Source of the DNA: Microvirga sp. Mcv34
Lineage (GTDB): Bacteria > Pseudomonadota > Alphaproteobacteria > Rhizobiales > Beijerinckiaceae
Direction: 5' to 3'
Assembly (NCBI RefSeq): GCF_024519725.1
Contig: NZ_JALJRK010000045.1
Coordinates: 1-41,749, forward strand
DNA length: 41,749 bases
In this document: piece after piece, positions 1 to 8,568 of the stretch
How positions within the stretch are numbered: the first letter of the stretch is position 1
Layout: every line of letters begins with the position of its first letter
Made by a program: the position numbers and the translations under genes
The notes under the pieces: generated by a model
Told to the model about the DNA's origin: nothing
The model's input: only the letters and a program-made list of their open reading frames with translations
Database searches by the model: none

Positions 1-52
1 GAAGGCTCCCACGATGTCCCTGCTGCCACACAAAGTTTATGACACAGTAGTA

Positions 53-646
53 CTAGTGAACTGTAGCATTACAGCCGCCGTATCGTTTGAGTGGGTTCGA
101 GGGTCTCTTCCATGGTTCCAGCCTCGACCGTTTCGTCAGGATTCCCTCGAACTCACATGCAGCGCCGTGATAGTACGTGCATCCTAGGCCCTCACGGACG
201 TGCAACTTGTTTCGAACAGGTGTGATCGTCATCCTACAGACGGGAGCGTCACGTGCAATGGTGCTTCTTCCATGGAACAGGATGTCATTATGCCGACGTT
301 GTCCTGTTCCTTTGATCGCCCCACCGCAGCGGCGAGCGCCAGTCTCGAAAGATATTGCAAAGCCCTTGGCCCGCCTGAGGATCGCGGCCTTCGTCATAGC
401 ATTCCTGTAAACACCCTCGACGGCATCGGCAGGGGTGGCACTGCTCAGAGCTAGAAGGAGCACGATCAGGCTCGCCAATATCGTGCAGCCTATTCTCAGC
501 GATGCTGAGGCATCTGCGACGTCGGCGCACCCTATGGCACTCGGCTGACTACGGCCGCGGCTCGGCGTACGGGCCGGACGCAGCGCCCATCCAAGCCGTG
601 CGACGAATCTGATGAGCCAAGGAGCACGAGTCTTGGCGTGCGCCAT
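53..646 (-). CDS. exported hypothetical protein
   Basis: A 197-residue protein of unknown function. Residues about 50-68 form one strongly hydrophobic segment ending in a small-residue run (TPADA), as in a cleavable signal or membrane anchor, although the N-terminal extension before it is unusually long and basic. The mature part is small, basic and has conserved-looking cysteines in RRCGG, APVCR, LGCTYYHGAACEFEG. That spacing suggests a disulfide-stabilised periplasmic domain. The start is supported by GGAGG five bases before the ATG. The next gene on the same strand ends 14 bases upstream, so the two may be cotranscribed. No family is recognised. Confidence 0.6.
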   Translation of the reverse strand: MAHAKTRAPWLIRFVARLGWALRPARTPSRGRSQPSAIGCADVADASASLRIGCTILASLIVLLLALSSATPADAVEGVYRNAMTKAAILRRAKGFAISFETGARRCGGAIKGTGQRRHNDILFHGRSTIARDAPVCRMTITPVRNKLHVREGLGCTYYHGAACEFEGILTKRSRLEPWKRPSNPLKRYGGCNATVH

Positions 647-660
647 CGTTTCCTCCGCGA

Positions 661-1191
661 TTAATTCGGGTCAAGGCCCGGCTTATCGGAGCCAGCCTGC
701 ATCTCGTTGCGCGCTTGGATCCCAGGCTCCATGTCGGTTACGTCCCAATCGTCATTGGACTGACGGCAAGCGGTTCCACGGAACGACAAACCTCGAGGCA
801 TCTTCCGGATCGTGCCGGCGAACGCCCGGCAGACCTCACCGTCTACGACGACCGGTTCGCCCGCTGATCGAAAGCTCCCGTCGACCCCGCTTTCCGGATT
901 GTCCCAATGTACGGGCGCGCCATTTCCGCGCGGATCGAGTGCAATCCCGAGTGCACCTCGCGCGCGGCGCCAGTCCTCGCCAGACAGCTGGGGTGCAAGT
1001 GCAAGCAGGGCGGCCGGTATCGCGTCCGCTTGCGATCCTCTTGCGGTTACCGGTGCAATCGGAACCGTGACGCTGCAAGCTGCGAGCATACTTCCGATCG
1101 GCGCCATCAGGCCAACGGTCTGGAGTAGCCTGTGAGCCCCGGCCTTCCACCAGGGTTCCTGGTGATCGAGCCCGCTTGTCGTTATCCCCAT
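661..1191 (-). CDS. surface-antigen (RT0821/Lpp0805-type) lipoprotein
   Basis: The C-terminal half carries the pattern of alphaproteobacterial surface-antigen proteins: ALDPRGNG, VHWDNPESG, VVDGEVCRAF, SFRGTACR, DWDV. These are small exported proteins of unknown biochemical role. A hydrophobic stretch ends in MLAAC, a plausible lipobox, so the product is probably lipid-modified and processed by signal peptidase II; an lspA gene lies next upstream. The start is uncertain. An in-frame GTG at 1305 would add 38 residues, but neither start has a convincing ribosome binding site. I chose the ATG at 1191 because it leaves a signal sequence of more usual length. Confidence 0.65.
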   Translation of the reverse strand: MGITTSGLDHQEPWWKAGAHRLLQTVGLMAPIGSMLAACSVTVPIAPVTARGSQADAIPAALLALAPQLSGEDWRRARGALGIALDPRGNGAPVHWDNPESGVDGSFRSAGEPVVVDGEVCRAFAGTIRKMPRGLSFRGTACRQSNDDWDVTDMEPGIQARNEMQAGSDKPGLDPN

Positions 1192-1353
1192 GTCACTGAG
1201 CTCATTTGCCAGGCTTTTACGGCCTGAGATCTCTCGATGCCGAAAAGGTCGCGTCTCATCTCCTTGGCGCCTCGTCCTCGATGCTCCCATTCGATTGTCG
1301 CGCACTGGAGCGGGTTAGCTGAGCGACGCAAAAGCGACAGCTTGTGTTCATAC

Positions 1354-1905
1354 TCATGTCTTATCCTTGGCTTGAGCTGTGCCCCTTTGTGGGAACTGGA
1401 CACCTTTTGAGACACGTTGGTCCGGCGTGGCGGCGCGCTCCACGGGATGTCCGCTGGGGTGGACGAGGCTGTCGAGCATGAGGAGGCCTGCCCCGCAGAC
1501 CACGCCCACGTCCGCCATGTTGAATGCGGGCCAGTGCCACCCCGCGAGATGGAAATCCAGGAAGTCGGTTACGGCGCCATGGATGAGGCGATCGGTGCCG
1601 TTGGCGAGCGCACCTCCGATGAGCAGGCCAAGGGCCGTCGCCACGAGCCGGCCCCCGGCGCGAGCGAGCCACACCGTTAGCCCCGCCGCGATGACAAATG
1701 CGACCAGAGACAGGACCCAGGGTGGCAGGTTCGTGCCGCCGAGCACGCCGAAGCTCACTCCGGTATTGTACCCAAGCACGAGGTTGAAGAAGTCGGTGAT
1801 CGGAATGATGCGCGGCGGGTTCATGACCCAGTCGCGGATCCACCACTTAGTCGCATGATCGAGCACGACCCATGCGGCAGCGAGAGAAAGTCCATATCGG
1901 AGCAT
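1354..1905 (-). CDS. lspA: lipoprotein signal peptidase (signal peptidase II)
   Basis: A 183-residue, four-helix inner-membrane aspartyl peptidase that cleaves the signal peptide of prolipoproteins at the lipobox. Family signatures are FNLVLGYNTGVSFG and the two catalytic-aspartate regions GGALANGTDR and FNMADV. The start ATG follows GAGG at 11 bases; the frame is open further upstream but that part is only a shadow of ccdA. It is the last gene of a tight minus-strand run (methyltransferase, DUF305 protein, uppP, ccdA, lspA) downstream of a heavy-metal ATPase. In lead-resistance operons (pbrABC of Cupriavidus) an LspA-like protein accompanies an undecaprenyl-diphosphate phosphatase and the ATPase, so this is probably an accessory copy and not the housekeeping one. 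Confidence 0.92.
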   Translation of the reverse strand: MLRYGLSLAAAWVVLDHATKWWIRDWVMNPPRIIPITDFFNLVLGYNTGVSFGVLGGTNLPPWVLSLVAFVIAAGLTVWLARAGGRLVATALGLLIGGALANGTDRLIHGAVTDFLDFHLAGWHWPAFNMADVGVVCGAGLLMLDSLVHPSGHPVERAATPDQRVSKGVQFPQRGTAQAKDKT

Positions 1906-1940
1906 TAGCTTCAGAACCTCACGAGCAAAAGGATTGGCAT

Positions 1941-2663
1941 TCAGCCGATGCGGCCGAGCGCCGGAAACATCTCGAGAAAGAAAATCGCCACGTCGGCCAT
2001 GCGGCCCGTGATCATGAGTGCTCCCATCGTGATCATCACGCCGCCGGCAGCGAGCTGGAGTGTGCGTCCGGTCCGCCTCAGCGTCCCCAGACGGGCCACG
2101 AAACCGGACAGGAACAGAGCGGCGAGGACGAACGGCACGCCCAAGCCAAGAGAATACACAGCCAGCAGCGTGACACCGCTCGCCCCTGAGGATGATGCGG
2201 TGATGGCGAGAATGGCTCCCAGAACGGGCCCGATGCAGGGCGTCCATCCAAAGGCGAAGGCCATCCCGAGCAGATAAGCAGCGACCGGACCGCGCCCGGG
2301 CGGATCGCCATGCCAGCGCAGCTCACGCTGAAGCCAGGACAATCGGATGAGCCCCATCGTGAACAGGCCGAATGCGATCACGACGAGACCACCGATCAGG
2401 TTCAGCTCGTACCGGAACGCATTCAGCGCCGAGCCCATGGCGCTCGCTCCGGCGCCGAAGGCCACGAAGATCGTGGAGAAGCCGAACACGAAGCAGAGGC
2501 TCAGGCCCAGCGTGCGAAGGTTTCGCCGCTCGGCACCGATGTTCTGGCCGGCGACATAAGAGACGTATCCCGGCACGAGCGGGAGCACGCATGGCGAGAG
2601 GAACGAGATGGCTCCGGCGGCGAACGCCGTCGCAAGGCCGATGCTGGAAATGTCTACCGCCAC
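1941..2663 (-). CDS. ccdA: cytochrome c biogenesis protein CcdA
   Basis: A 240-residue polytopic membrane protein of the CcdA/DsbD-gamma family. It passes reducing equivalents from cytoplasmic thioredoxin across the membrane to periplasmic thiol proteins. The two conserved half-repeats are visible: SFLSPCVLPLVPGY near the N-terminus and FGWTPCIGPVLG in the middle, each with the redox cysteine. Six hydrophobic segments are present. The start is GTG with AGGA seven bases upstream. It lies 35 bases before lspA and 25 bases after uppP. In a metal cluster it may keep periplasmic thiols reduced, or serve cytochrome c maturation with the ccmF gene elsewhere in the window; both are inferences. Confidence 0.9.
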   Translation of the reverse strand: MAVDISSIGLATAFAAGAISFLSPCVLPLVPGYVSYVAGQNIGAERRNLRTLGLSLCFVFGFSTIFVAFGAGASAMGSALNAFRYELNLIGGLVVIAFGLFTMGLIRLSWLQRELRWHGDPPGRGPVAAYLLGMAFAFGWTPCIGPVLGAILAITASSSGASGVTLLAVYSLGLGVPFVLAALFLSGFVARLGTLRRTGRTLQLAAGGVMITMGALMITGRMADVAIFFLEMFPALGRIG

Positions 2664-2688
2664 CTGACTGTCCTACCTGTACGAACGA

Positions 2689-3495
2689 TCATCGAACCAC
2701 CAGAAGGCTGAGCATCGCCGTCCCGACTGCAATGCGGTACCAGGCGAAGGGCGCGAAGCCATGCCGAGCCACGAAAGCGACCAGTCTCCGAACAACCAGC
2801 AGTCCCGCGAGGAAGGCCACCCCGAACCCCACGGCTATGACGAGTGCCCCGTCCGTATCGAGCGCTGCACGGCTCCGGTAGAGGTCGAAGACCGTCGCAC
2901 CGAGCATGGTCGGAATGGCCAGAACGAACGAGAACTCGGCGGCTGTCGGCCGGTCGACCCCCAGGAGCCGAGCGCCCATGATGGTGGCGCCGGAGCGCGA
3001 GACCCCCGGAACCATGGCGAGGGTCTGGAAAAACCCGATCTTCAGTGCCGTGCCGTATCGGAGCTGGTCCACGTTCGGCTCGCGTGCGGGACCATCCACG
3101 ACGGCTCGCTCAATGGCGAGGATCGCCAGGCCACCGGCAATGAGGCTCACCGCCACGACCCAGGGCGAGAACAGCACGCCCTTGATGAACCCATGGGCGA
3201 GGGCGCCGATGACGGCAGCGGGCAAAAACGCGAGCAAGACGAGAAGGGCAAACCGCCGGGCGCGGGGTTGATGCGGCAGCCCGAGCAGGACGCCGAGCAG
3301 CTTCGCGCGGTACACCCAGCACACGGCCAGAATGGCCCCGAGCTGGATGACAATCTCGAACACTTTTCCGGGCGGACCCTGGAAGCCAAGAATATCGACC
3401 AGCAGGATGAGATGGCCCGTCGAGGAGACCGGAACAAACTCTGTCAGGCCTTCAACAAGGCCCAGGAGTGCGGCCAAAGCGATGCTTTCGATCAA
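2689..3495 (-). CDS. uppP: undecaprenyl-diphosphate phosphatase (BacA/UppP family, PbrB-like context)
   Basis: A 268-residue membrane enzyme that dephosphorylates undecaprenyl diphosphate to recycle the cell-wall lipid carrier. The two catalytic signatures are clear: EGLTEFVPVSSTGHLIL near residue 15 and PGVSRSGATI near residue 165. The start is TTG, overlapping the TGA of the DUF305 gene by two bases, with AAGGAAG eight bases upstream; the alignment of the first catalytic motif with the usual family start supports it. In pbr lead-resistance operons the related PbrB releases phosphate that precipitates exported Pb(II). The same role is inferred here from gene content. Confidence 0.92.
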   Translation of the reverse strand: MIESIALAALLGLVEGLTEFVPVSSTGHLILLVDILGFQGPPGKVFEIVIQLGAILAVCWVYRAKLLGVLLGLPHQPRARRFALLVLLAFLPAAVIGALAHGFIKGVLFSPWVVAVSLIAGGLAILAIERAVVDGPAREPNVDQLRYGTALKIGFFQTLAMVPGVSRSGATIMGARLLGVDRPTAAEFSFVLAIPTMLGATVFDLYRSRAALDTDGALVIAVGFGVAFLAGLLVVRRLVAFVARHGFAPFAWYRIAVGTAMLSLLVVR

Positions 3496-4628
3496 GGATG
3501 TGGCTTCCTTTGAATGCTGAGTGGCCCGAGACGCGCAGCCAGACTGTCCATAATCGCGAGCTGCCCGCGCTGGGCATGGCTGATCGCGCTAGCAAGCGCC
3601 TTGAGGCGCAGATCCGCCATGCGAGAGAGAGCATCGTTGGCCATCAGAACCGCGCCGCGATGATGCTCGGCCATGACGGTGAGGAAGAAGCGTTCAAACT
3701 CTGGTCCTGGCGCCGCGGCCTCAAGTTGCGCAACGGTCGCCGGTTCTAGCATACCGGGCATGATATGATGCTCCTCGCCCTGCAGGACCGGCACGTCTCC
3801 GCCATACCAGCTGCGCCAGTAGGCATTCATGATACGGATCTCGCTCTCCTGCACCACGACCATGAGCTCGCCAAGGTCGTGCAGGCTGAGATCGGCCACG
3901 CTGCCTTTCGCACCGGAGCCCTTCTGCTGTGCGAATCCGGCCAGAATCGTGCCGAGCTCATGATGCGCTGTCATCCGTTGCAGGAAAGCGCGCTGCTCCG
4001 TGTGGGCCGGCACGTCGAGCCCGGGCCAGGGTGGCGCCAGGCTCATAGAGTGGAACATGGCGGCCAGGGTGACGATGAACGCAACCGTCGCCATGACGCT
4101 GGCCCAGCGCCGTCCACCGCGGCTCCCCGGCAGGTCGCGATGCAGGACGAACCGGCCGCGGAGCCACGGGAAGAGCGGATAGCCGAAGCTCGACGTGGCA
4201 TGCACCGCCAGGCCAACCCAGTAGGGCTGCTCAAGCACGAAGAGCGGCTGCGCCCAGGGCAGGACAATAAAGTACTCGACCGCCGACGTGGCCGCAGCCC
4301 ACGGGAGCGCCAGCATGAGCAGGGGACCGGGCCGAAGACGGCTTGTCCAGCGTCCGAGAAGGCCGAAGAACACCAGCGTCCAGCCGAAGTCCGCCGCTTG
4401 ATGCGTAAGAAGACCCGCGATGATCGCATTCCAGGTCGGCACTGCGTTGATGGCGGACGCGCGCAGCGGGATCGTGCCGACGATCATCCAGTCGACGGCC
4501 ACGTCGCGACCCGCGAGCGGGCCGGCGCCGAGGCTTGCAACCAACGTCGAATAGGTGCTCGTTGCGAGCCCGAGCAGCGCCGCTGCACGCCAGGTCCCAT
4601 TCGGATCGAAACTAATAAGCGGCTTCAA
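3492..4628 (-). CDS. membrane protein with C-terminal DUF305 domain
   Basis: A 378-residue two-part protein. Residues about 1-205 contain roughly five hydrophobic segments and resemble no enzyme I recognise. Residues about 215-370 form a DUF305 domain, a ferritin-like four-helix fold often found in metal-resistance loci. It shows paired histidine motifs: MTAHHELG, EEHHIMPGML and VMAEHHRGAVLMAND, the last being the family hallmark. DUF305 is usually a small secreted protein, so fusion to a polytopic membrane module is notable. Overlaps of four bases with the methyltransferase upstream and two with uppP downstream indicate translational coupling. A metal-binding role near the exporter is inference. 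Confidence 0.8.
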   Translation of the reverse strand: MKPLISFDPNGTWRAAALLGLATSTYSTLVASLGAGPLAGRDVAVDWMIVGTIPLRASAINAVPTWNAIIAGLLTHQAADFGWTLVFFGLLGRWTSRLRPGPLLMLALPWAAATSAVEYFIVLPWAQPLFVLEQPYWVGLAVHATSSFGYPLFPWLRGRFVLHRDLPGSRGGRRWASVMATVAFIVTLAAMFHSMSLAPPWPGLDVPAHTEQRAFLQRMTAHHELGTILAGFAQQKGSGAKGSVADLSLHDLGELMVVVQESEIRIMNAYWRSWYGGDVPVLQGEEHHIMPGMLEPATVAQLEAAAPGPEFERFFLTVMAEHHRGAVLMANDALSRMADLRLKALASAISHAQRGQLAIMDSLAARLGPLSIQRKPHP

Positions 4629-5296
4629 GGTCGCACCGCTTCATAAAAGGAAAGACTGCCGAATACAGTGGCAACGCGGCGGGACTCGCGTACCTCCTGA
4701 AGGCCTGCCTCACGCATGAACTGGGGCAGCAGGCCCTTCACATTGTCGGCGGTATTGGCGAAACCGTCGAGCACCTGGACCGGGTAGAACAGGAGGCGCA
4801 GGAGCGGGTTGGCCGGCTGTCCCCAATCGGCAATGTGGATGGTGCCGCCCGGCCGCAGCAAGGCGGCGGCGTTGTGCAGGGCCCGCCGTTTGGCCACCCG
4901 ATCGAGGTGATGGAAGACGAGGCTTGAGACGATCGTGTCGAAGCTCGCCGACCCAAGGATCGGGACGAGGTCGGGATCATCGATGCGGCCGTGGTGGAGG
5001 GCGAGTGTCACCCCAGCTCGGGCGGCCTTCGCGCGGGCCCGTGCCAGGATGTCGGCGTCCGCGTCGACGCCGATGATCGTGGCGTCAGGACAGGCCTGCT
5101 GCAGCATGAGGGCTAGTGTTCCCGTGCCGCTCCCGAGATCGAGAATGGACTGCCCCGGCTGTGGTGAGACCTGCTTGACGAGCCAACCCTTCCAGGAGCG
5201 TTCGCGCATCACGGCGGTCAGCACCGGGTCGTAGAGCCCGGTCAACCGGTGGAAGCCGGCGGCGGGAACGAAGTTTGGGGGGTGACCGTCGCTCAT
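4625..5296 (-). CDS. class I SAM-dependent methyltransferase
   Basis: A 223-residue Rossmann-fold methyltransferase. Motif I is ILDLGSGTGTLALML, the acidic SAM-ribose residue follows in IIGVDADADIL, and motif IV-V regions are SFDTIVSSLVFHHL and ALLRPGGTIHIADWG. It resembles UbiE/arsenite-methyltransferase-type small-molecule enzymes, but it lacks the cysteine pattern of ArsM. The frame is open to 5470, but that extension runs through intergenic palindromes, so the ATG at 5296 (MSDGHPP) is preferred. It overlaps the DUF305 gene by four bases. The substrate is unknown. Its place between the metal ATPase and uppP suggests a tolerance function. Confidence 0.85.
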   Translation of the reverse strand: MSDGHPPNFVPAAGFHRLTGLYDPVLTAVMRERSWKGWLVKQVSPQPGQSILDLGSGTGTLALMLQQACPDATIIGVDADADILARARAKAARAGVTLALHHGRIDDPDLVPILGSASFDTIVSSLVFHHLDRVAKRRALHNAAALLRPGGTIHIADWGQPANPLLRLLFYPVQVLDGFANTADNVKGLLPQFMREAGLQEVRESRRVATVFGSLSFYEAVRP

Positions 5297-5373
5297 TGTG
5301 ATGTTCCCGACCCCGGATGAAGGGCTCCAGAGTTCACTGACAGGCCCGCTCATCCTTTGCAGAGACGGGCTAC

Positions 5374-5415
5374 AGCATCGGACCCAAAAGTGGACCCACT
5401 TTTGGGTCCGATGCT
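5374..5415. repeat. 20-bp perfect inverted repeat with 2-nt spacer
   Basis: Arms AGCATCGGACCCAAAAGTGG and its exact complement are separated by AC, giving an almost perfect 42-bp palindrome between cadA and the methyltransferase gene. The motif type (GCATCG...AAAAGTGG) recurs between genes in Hyphomicrobiales. It could end cadA transcription or stabilise the 3' end of its message. Confidence 0.8.
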
Positions 5416-5428
5416 TCCTTTTTGAATG

Positions 5429-5478
5429 AGAGCATCGTTCTTGCGGAAAACCAGGTTCACTTTTTCGCACGATGCTCT
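5429..5478. repeat. intergenic palindromic element
   Basis: Outer arms AGAGCATCGT and ACGATGCTCT pair perfectly. Inside them, GCGGAAAACC and GGTTCACTTTTTCGC pair imperfectly. A related unit lies at 36840-36877. It sits 82 bases after the cadA stop, 14 bases from the first palindrome, and may act as a terminator or as a site targeted by other mobile sequences. Confidence 0.7.
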
Positions 5479-5559
5479 AGACCGCGGCGCACTCAGCCAT
5501 GTCGGCCAAGTGCGTCGCGGGATCCGCTGCGGATGCCGGGAAGCACTGCTTATCCCCGA

Positions 5560-8500
5560 TCAGGCAGTCTGCCCGCGATGGAGCAGACGCAGGCCGTTGA
5601 GGACAACGAGCAGGGACGCTCCAACGTCCGCAGCGATGGCGCCCCACAGTGACGCCAAGCCGAACACCGTCAGACCGGTGAAGAGCAGTTTGACCGCCAG
5701 CGAGAAGCCGATGTTCTGCCGGATGATCGCCAGCGTTCCCTTCGAGTGGCGGATGAGCCACGGCAGCTTTGACAGGTCGTCCGCCATCAGGGCCACGTCC
5801 GCCGTTTCGATGGCGGCGTCGCTTCCCATCGCGCCCATGGCAACGCCAATGTTGGCCCGGGCCATGGCCGGTGCGTCATTGACGCCGTCGCCGATCATGG
5901 CGACGGTGCCGTGCTCCTTCACGAGCTTTTCGACCGCCTCAACCTTGTGCTCGGGCAGAAGCTCGGCCTGGACCTCGTCGACGCCGGTTTCTCGCGCGAT
6001 CGACTGGGCCGTCGCGCGGTTGTCACCCGTGAGCATGACGACATGCTTGATCCCGGCTGCATGCAGATCGGCGACGATCCGCTTGGCTTCTGGCCGCACG
6101 GCGTCGGCGATGGCGATCAGCCCCCGAACCGAGACATCATCGCCGACCGCCACAACGGTGCGCCCAGCCCCGGCGAGCGTGTCTGCCTGGTGAAGGATGC
6201 CGGTCACATCGACTTTCTGGAGCTTTCCTTTCTGAACCAGTTGGACACTCTGCTCCTCAAGGTAGGACCGGGATCCGAGCCAAGCCATACGTCCGCTATG
6301 GCGTCCGATGACGCCCTTGCCCCGCAGCGCCTGAACATCGGTGGCGGGCTCCACTGTGACACCGTCCTCAGCGCTCTGTGCGAGGATGGCTCTTGCAAGC
6401 GGATGCTCGCTGCGGGCCTCGAGCGCGGCCGCAAGCTGCAAGAGCTCCGTCCGGCTGTGGCCGCCGAGCGGCACCAGTTCGACCACCTTGGGCCGCCCCT
6501 CGGTGAGAGTGCCGGTCTTGTCCATGGCGATCGCCTGGAGCTTCGCCGGTGTCTCCAGGTGGACACCGCCCTTGACCAGGACGCCCTGCTTCGCGGCGCC
6601 CGCGAGCGCGGCCACAATGGTGACTGGGGTTGAGATCACAAGTGCGCACGGGCAGGCGATCACCAGGAGCACGAGGGCGCGGTAGAACCACACCTCCCAG
6701 CCGCCACCGAGCAACAGCGGTGGAACCAGAAACACCGCCACGGCCAGCACCATCACGACCGGAGTGTAGACCCGGGCGAAGCGCTCGACCCACTGCTCGC
6801 TCGGCGCCCGGCGGCTCTGGGCCGACCCGACCATGCGGATGATGCGGGCCAGCGTGGTGTCCTGCGCAGCTTTGGTCGTTTCGATCTCGAGCGCGCCCTC
6901 GCCGTTGATTGTGCCGGCATACACGCCGCTGCCGGGTGCCACCGGGACCGGAACGCTCTCGCCGGTGATCGGGGCCTGGTTGACCTCGCTCTCGCCCGCG
7001 ACCACCTGTCCATCGAGCGGGATCTTGTCGCCTGGCCGCACGATCACCCGGGCTCCGACCGCGACGTCGGCCGCCGGCACCTCCCGCTCCGACCCGTCGC
7101 TCGACCGGACGCGAGCCACGGGCGGGGCGAGTTCCATCAGCGCGGCGACGGCCCGTCGCGCCCGGCCCAGGCTCCAAGCCTCCAGCGCGAGAGCCAGGGC
7201 GAAGAAGAACGAGACGGTCGCCGCCTCAAACCACTCGCCGATGCCGACCGCACCGGCGACGGCGATGACCATGAGAAGATTCATGTCGGGCCGCAGGCGG
7301 CGCGCGGAGAGCAGCGCCTTCGGAGCCACGTAACGGACGGCGCAGAGGATCGCCGCCGCGTAGGCCGCCATGGCCGGCCATGGCGTGCCTCCAGCGGCTT
7401 CCTCGGCCCCGACCGCCACCGCAATGCCGCCACCGAGACCGGCGTGCAGGGCGAGGCCCAGCACGGCGAACACGCCGCTTGCTGATGTCAGCACGGTCTG
7501 CATCCACCGTCGCCGCTCCTCGGCAACGGCGGCATCGGACCTCACGCCCTCCTGCCAGAGTTCAGCGGTCATCCCGGTGCGGGCAATCGCCTTTTCGACA
7601 AGGTCCACCGGGACGGCGTCGGCGGCACCGGCCACGGACATCCGGCCATTGACCAGATCGAAGGCGAGCTTGTCCTCACCGCCGACCAACGGTCCGACTT
7701 CGCGCTTGAGGACTGCAACCTCGTCGCCGCAGTCCATGCCATGGACTTTGAACACGACCTGGCCGGGCAGCGTGACCGGGACCGGCGCGGTCAACGCCTG
7801 CTCACCCGAGCAGGTCGTGCAGGACGCCTCGCCCGCGAGCGGTATCGCGGGGCTCGCCTCACCTGAGTCAGCGGGCTCGGCCGCCATACCGGTCGATGCA
7901 ACCGCATCGCGGATTGCGGCGATGGTCGCGAGGGCCTGTGGCGCAACCGTCATCAGGCCCTGCTTCGTATCGAAGGAAAGCTTGTCCTCTCCACCGACGA
8001 GGGGACCAACGGCGGCCTTGAGCTGCCGGACCTCGTTCTGGCAGTCGAGGCCGCGAACCCGAAACGTCGTCGAACTCGCGGGGGCGGACGGACTGAGCCT
8101 GGCCTGCATGCCGGTCGTCGCCACGGCCGCTGCGATGGCATCTGGCGTGGCCTCGCCCTGGGGCGCGACGAGCATGATGCCCTGCTTGGTGTCAAAGCTC
8201 AGCCTCTCTTCGCCCACCAGGGGACCAACGGCTGCCCGGAGGAGACGTACTTCGTTCTGGCAGTCGAGGCCCTGGACCTCGAACCGAAGCGGCTCATCCT
8301 GAGCTGCTGGCCAGGGCATGGCGCGCATGCCGGTGCCGGCGACGGCCGCCGCAATGGCATCAATGCCGACAGTGTCGTTCTGGACTTCCATCAGGCCGGC
8401 CTTCGTGTCGAAGATGAGCTTGTCGTCCCCGCCGACGAGAGGGCCAACCGCAGCCTTGAGCTGGCGCACCTCATTCTGGCAATCCAGTCCTTCGACCTTG

Positions 8501-8568
8501 AACCGGCGTAACGGGCGCCGGCCGTCTCCGGTGTCGCGCGTCGCTTCGAGGCTAGCGTTCGTCATCAT
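5560..8568 (-). CDS. cadA: P1B-type heavy-metal (Zn/Cd/Pb) translocating ATPase with four N-terminal HMA domains
   Basis: A 1002-residue inner-membrane efflux pump. Catalytic motifs are TGES, CPC (C639-P640-C641, metal path), DKTGTLTEG (phosphorylated D683), SEHPLA and GDGVNDAP (to about D898). CPC together with a lysine (SLAVKLL) and an aspartate (AADVGA) in the last helices indicates the Zn/Cd/Pb subgroup and not Cu. The N-terminus has four HMA-like domains whose usual CxxC is replaced by CxxE (C30/E33, C103/E106, C176/E179, C280/E283); the first three are near-copies spaced exactly 73 residues apart. A separate CTTC pair is at 250-253. At about 1000 residues it is longer than typical CadA/ZntA (700-750). 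Its start overlaps the 3' end of the ArsR gene by 17 bases. Confidence 0.95.
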   Translation of the reverse strand: MMTNASLEATRDTGDGRRPLRRFKVEGLDCQNEVRQLKAAVGPLVGGDDKLIFDTKAGLMEVQNDTVGIDAIAAAVAGTGMRAMPWPAAQDEPLRFEVQGLDCQNEVRLLRAAVGPLVGEERLSFDTKQGIMLVAPQGEATPDAIAAAVATTGMQARLSPSAPASSTTFRVRGLDCQNEVRQLKAAVGPLVGGEDKLSFDTKQGLMTVAPQALATIAAIRDAVASTGMAAEPADSGEASPAIPLAGEASCTTCSGEQALTAPVPVTLPGQVVFKVHGMDCGDEVAVLKREVGPLVGGEDKLAFDLVNGRMSVAGAADAVPVDLVEKAIARTGMTAELWQEGVRSDAAVAEERRRWMQTVLTSASGVFAVLGLALHAGLGGGIAVAVGAEEAAGGTPWPAMAAYAAAILCAVRYVAPKALLSARRLRPDMNLLMVIAVAGAVGIGEWFEAATVSFFFALALALEAWSLGRARRAVAALMELAPPVARVRSSDGSEREVPAADVAVGARVIVRPGDKIPLDGQVVAGESEVNQAPITGESVPVPVAPGSGVYAGTINGEGALEIETTKAAQDTTLARIIRMVGSAQSRRAPSEQWVERFARVYTPVVMVLAVAVFLVPPLLLGGGWEVWFYRALVLLVIACPCALVISTPVTIVAALAGAAKQGVLVKGGVHLETPAKLQAIAMDKTGTLTEGRPKVVELVPLGGHSRTELLQLAAALEARSEHPLARAILAQSAEDGVTVEPATDVQALRGKGVIGRHSGRMAWLGSRSYLEEQSVQLVQKGKLQKVDVTGILHQADTLAGAGRTVVAVGDDVSVRGLIAIADAVRPEAKRIVADLHAAGIKHVVMLTGDNRATAQSIARETGVDEVQAELLPEHKVEAVEKLVKEHGTVAMIGDGVNDAPAMARANIGVAMGAMGSDAAIETADVALMADDLSKLPWLIRHSKGTLAIIRQNIGFSLAVKLLFTGLTVFGLASLWGAIAADVGASLLVVLNGLRLLHRGQTA
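7846..8502 (-). repeat. three tandem 219-bp coding repeats (HMA domains 1-3 of the ATPase)
   Basis: The DNA encoding the first three metal-binding domains is a 3 x 73-codon direct repeat; each copy encodes GLDCQNEV, AAVGPLVG and FDTK at the same offsets. Sequence identity between copies is high enough to suggest recent internal duplication and possible length variation by recombination. Confidence 0.8.

Noticed and set aside
1182..1415. 77-residue minus-strand frame between the surface-antigen gene and lspA
   Set aside because: It overlaps both real genes, has no ribosome binding site and no family character.
5426..6193. Long plus-strand frames opposite the ATPase gene
   Set aside because: They are antisense shadows of a GC-rich gene; composition is Arg/Ser/Pro-rich and no start signal is seen.
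7370..8302. 310-residue plus-strand frame opposite the HMA repeats
   Set aside because: Its internal repetition is only the complement of the coding repeats in the ATPase.
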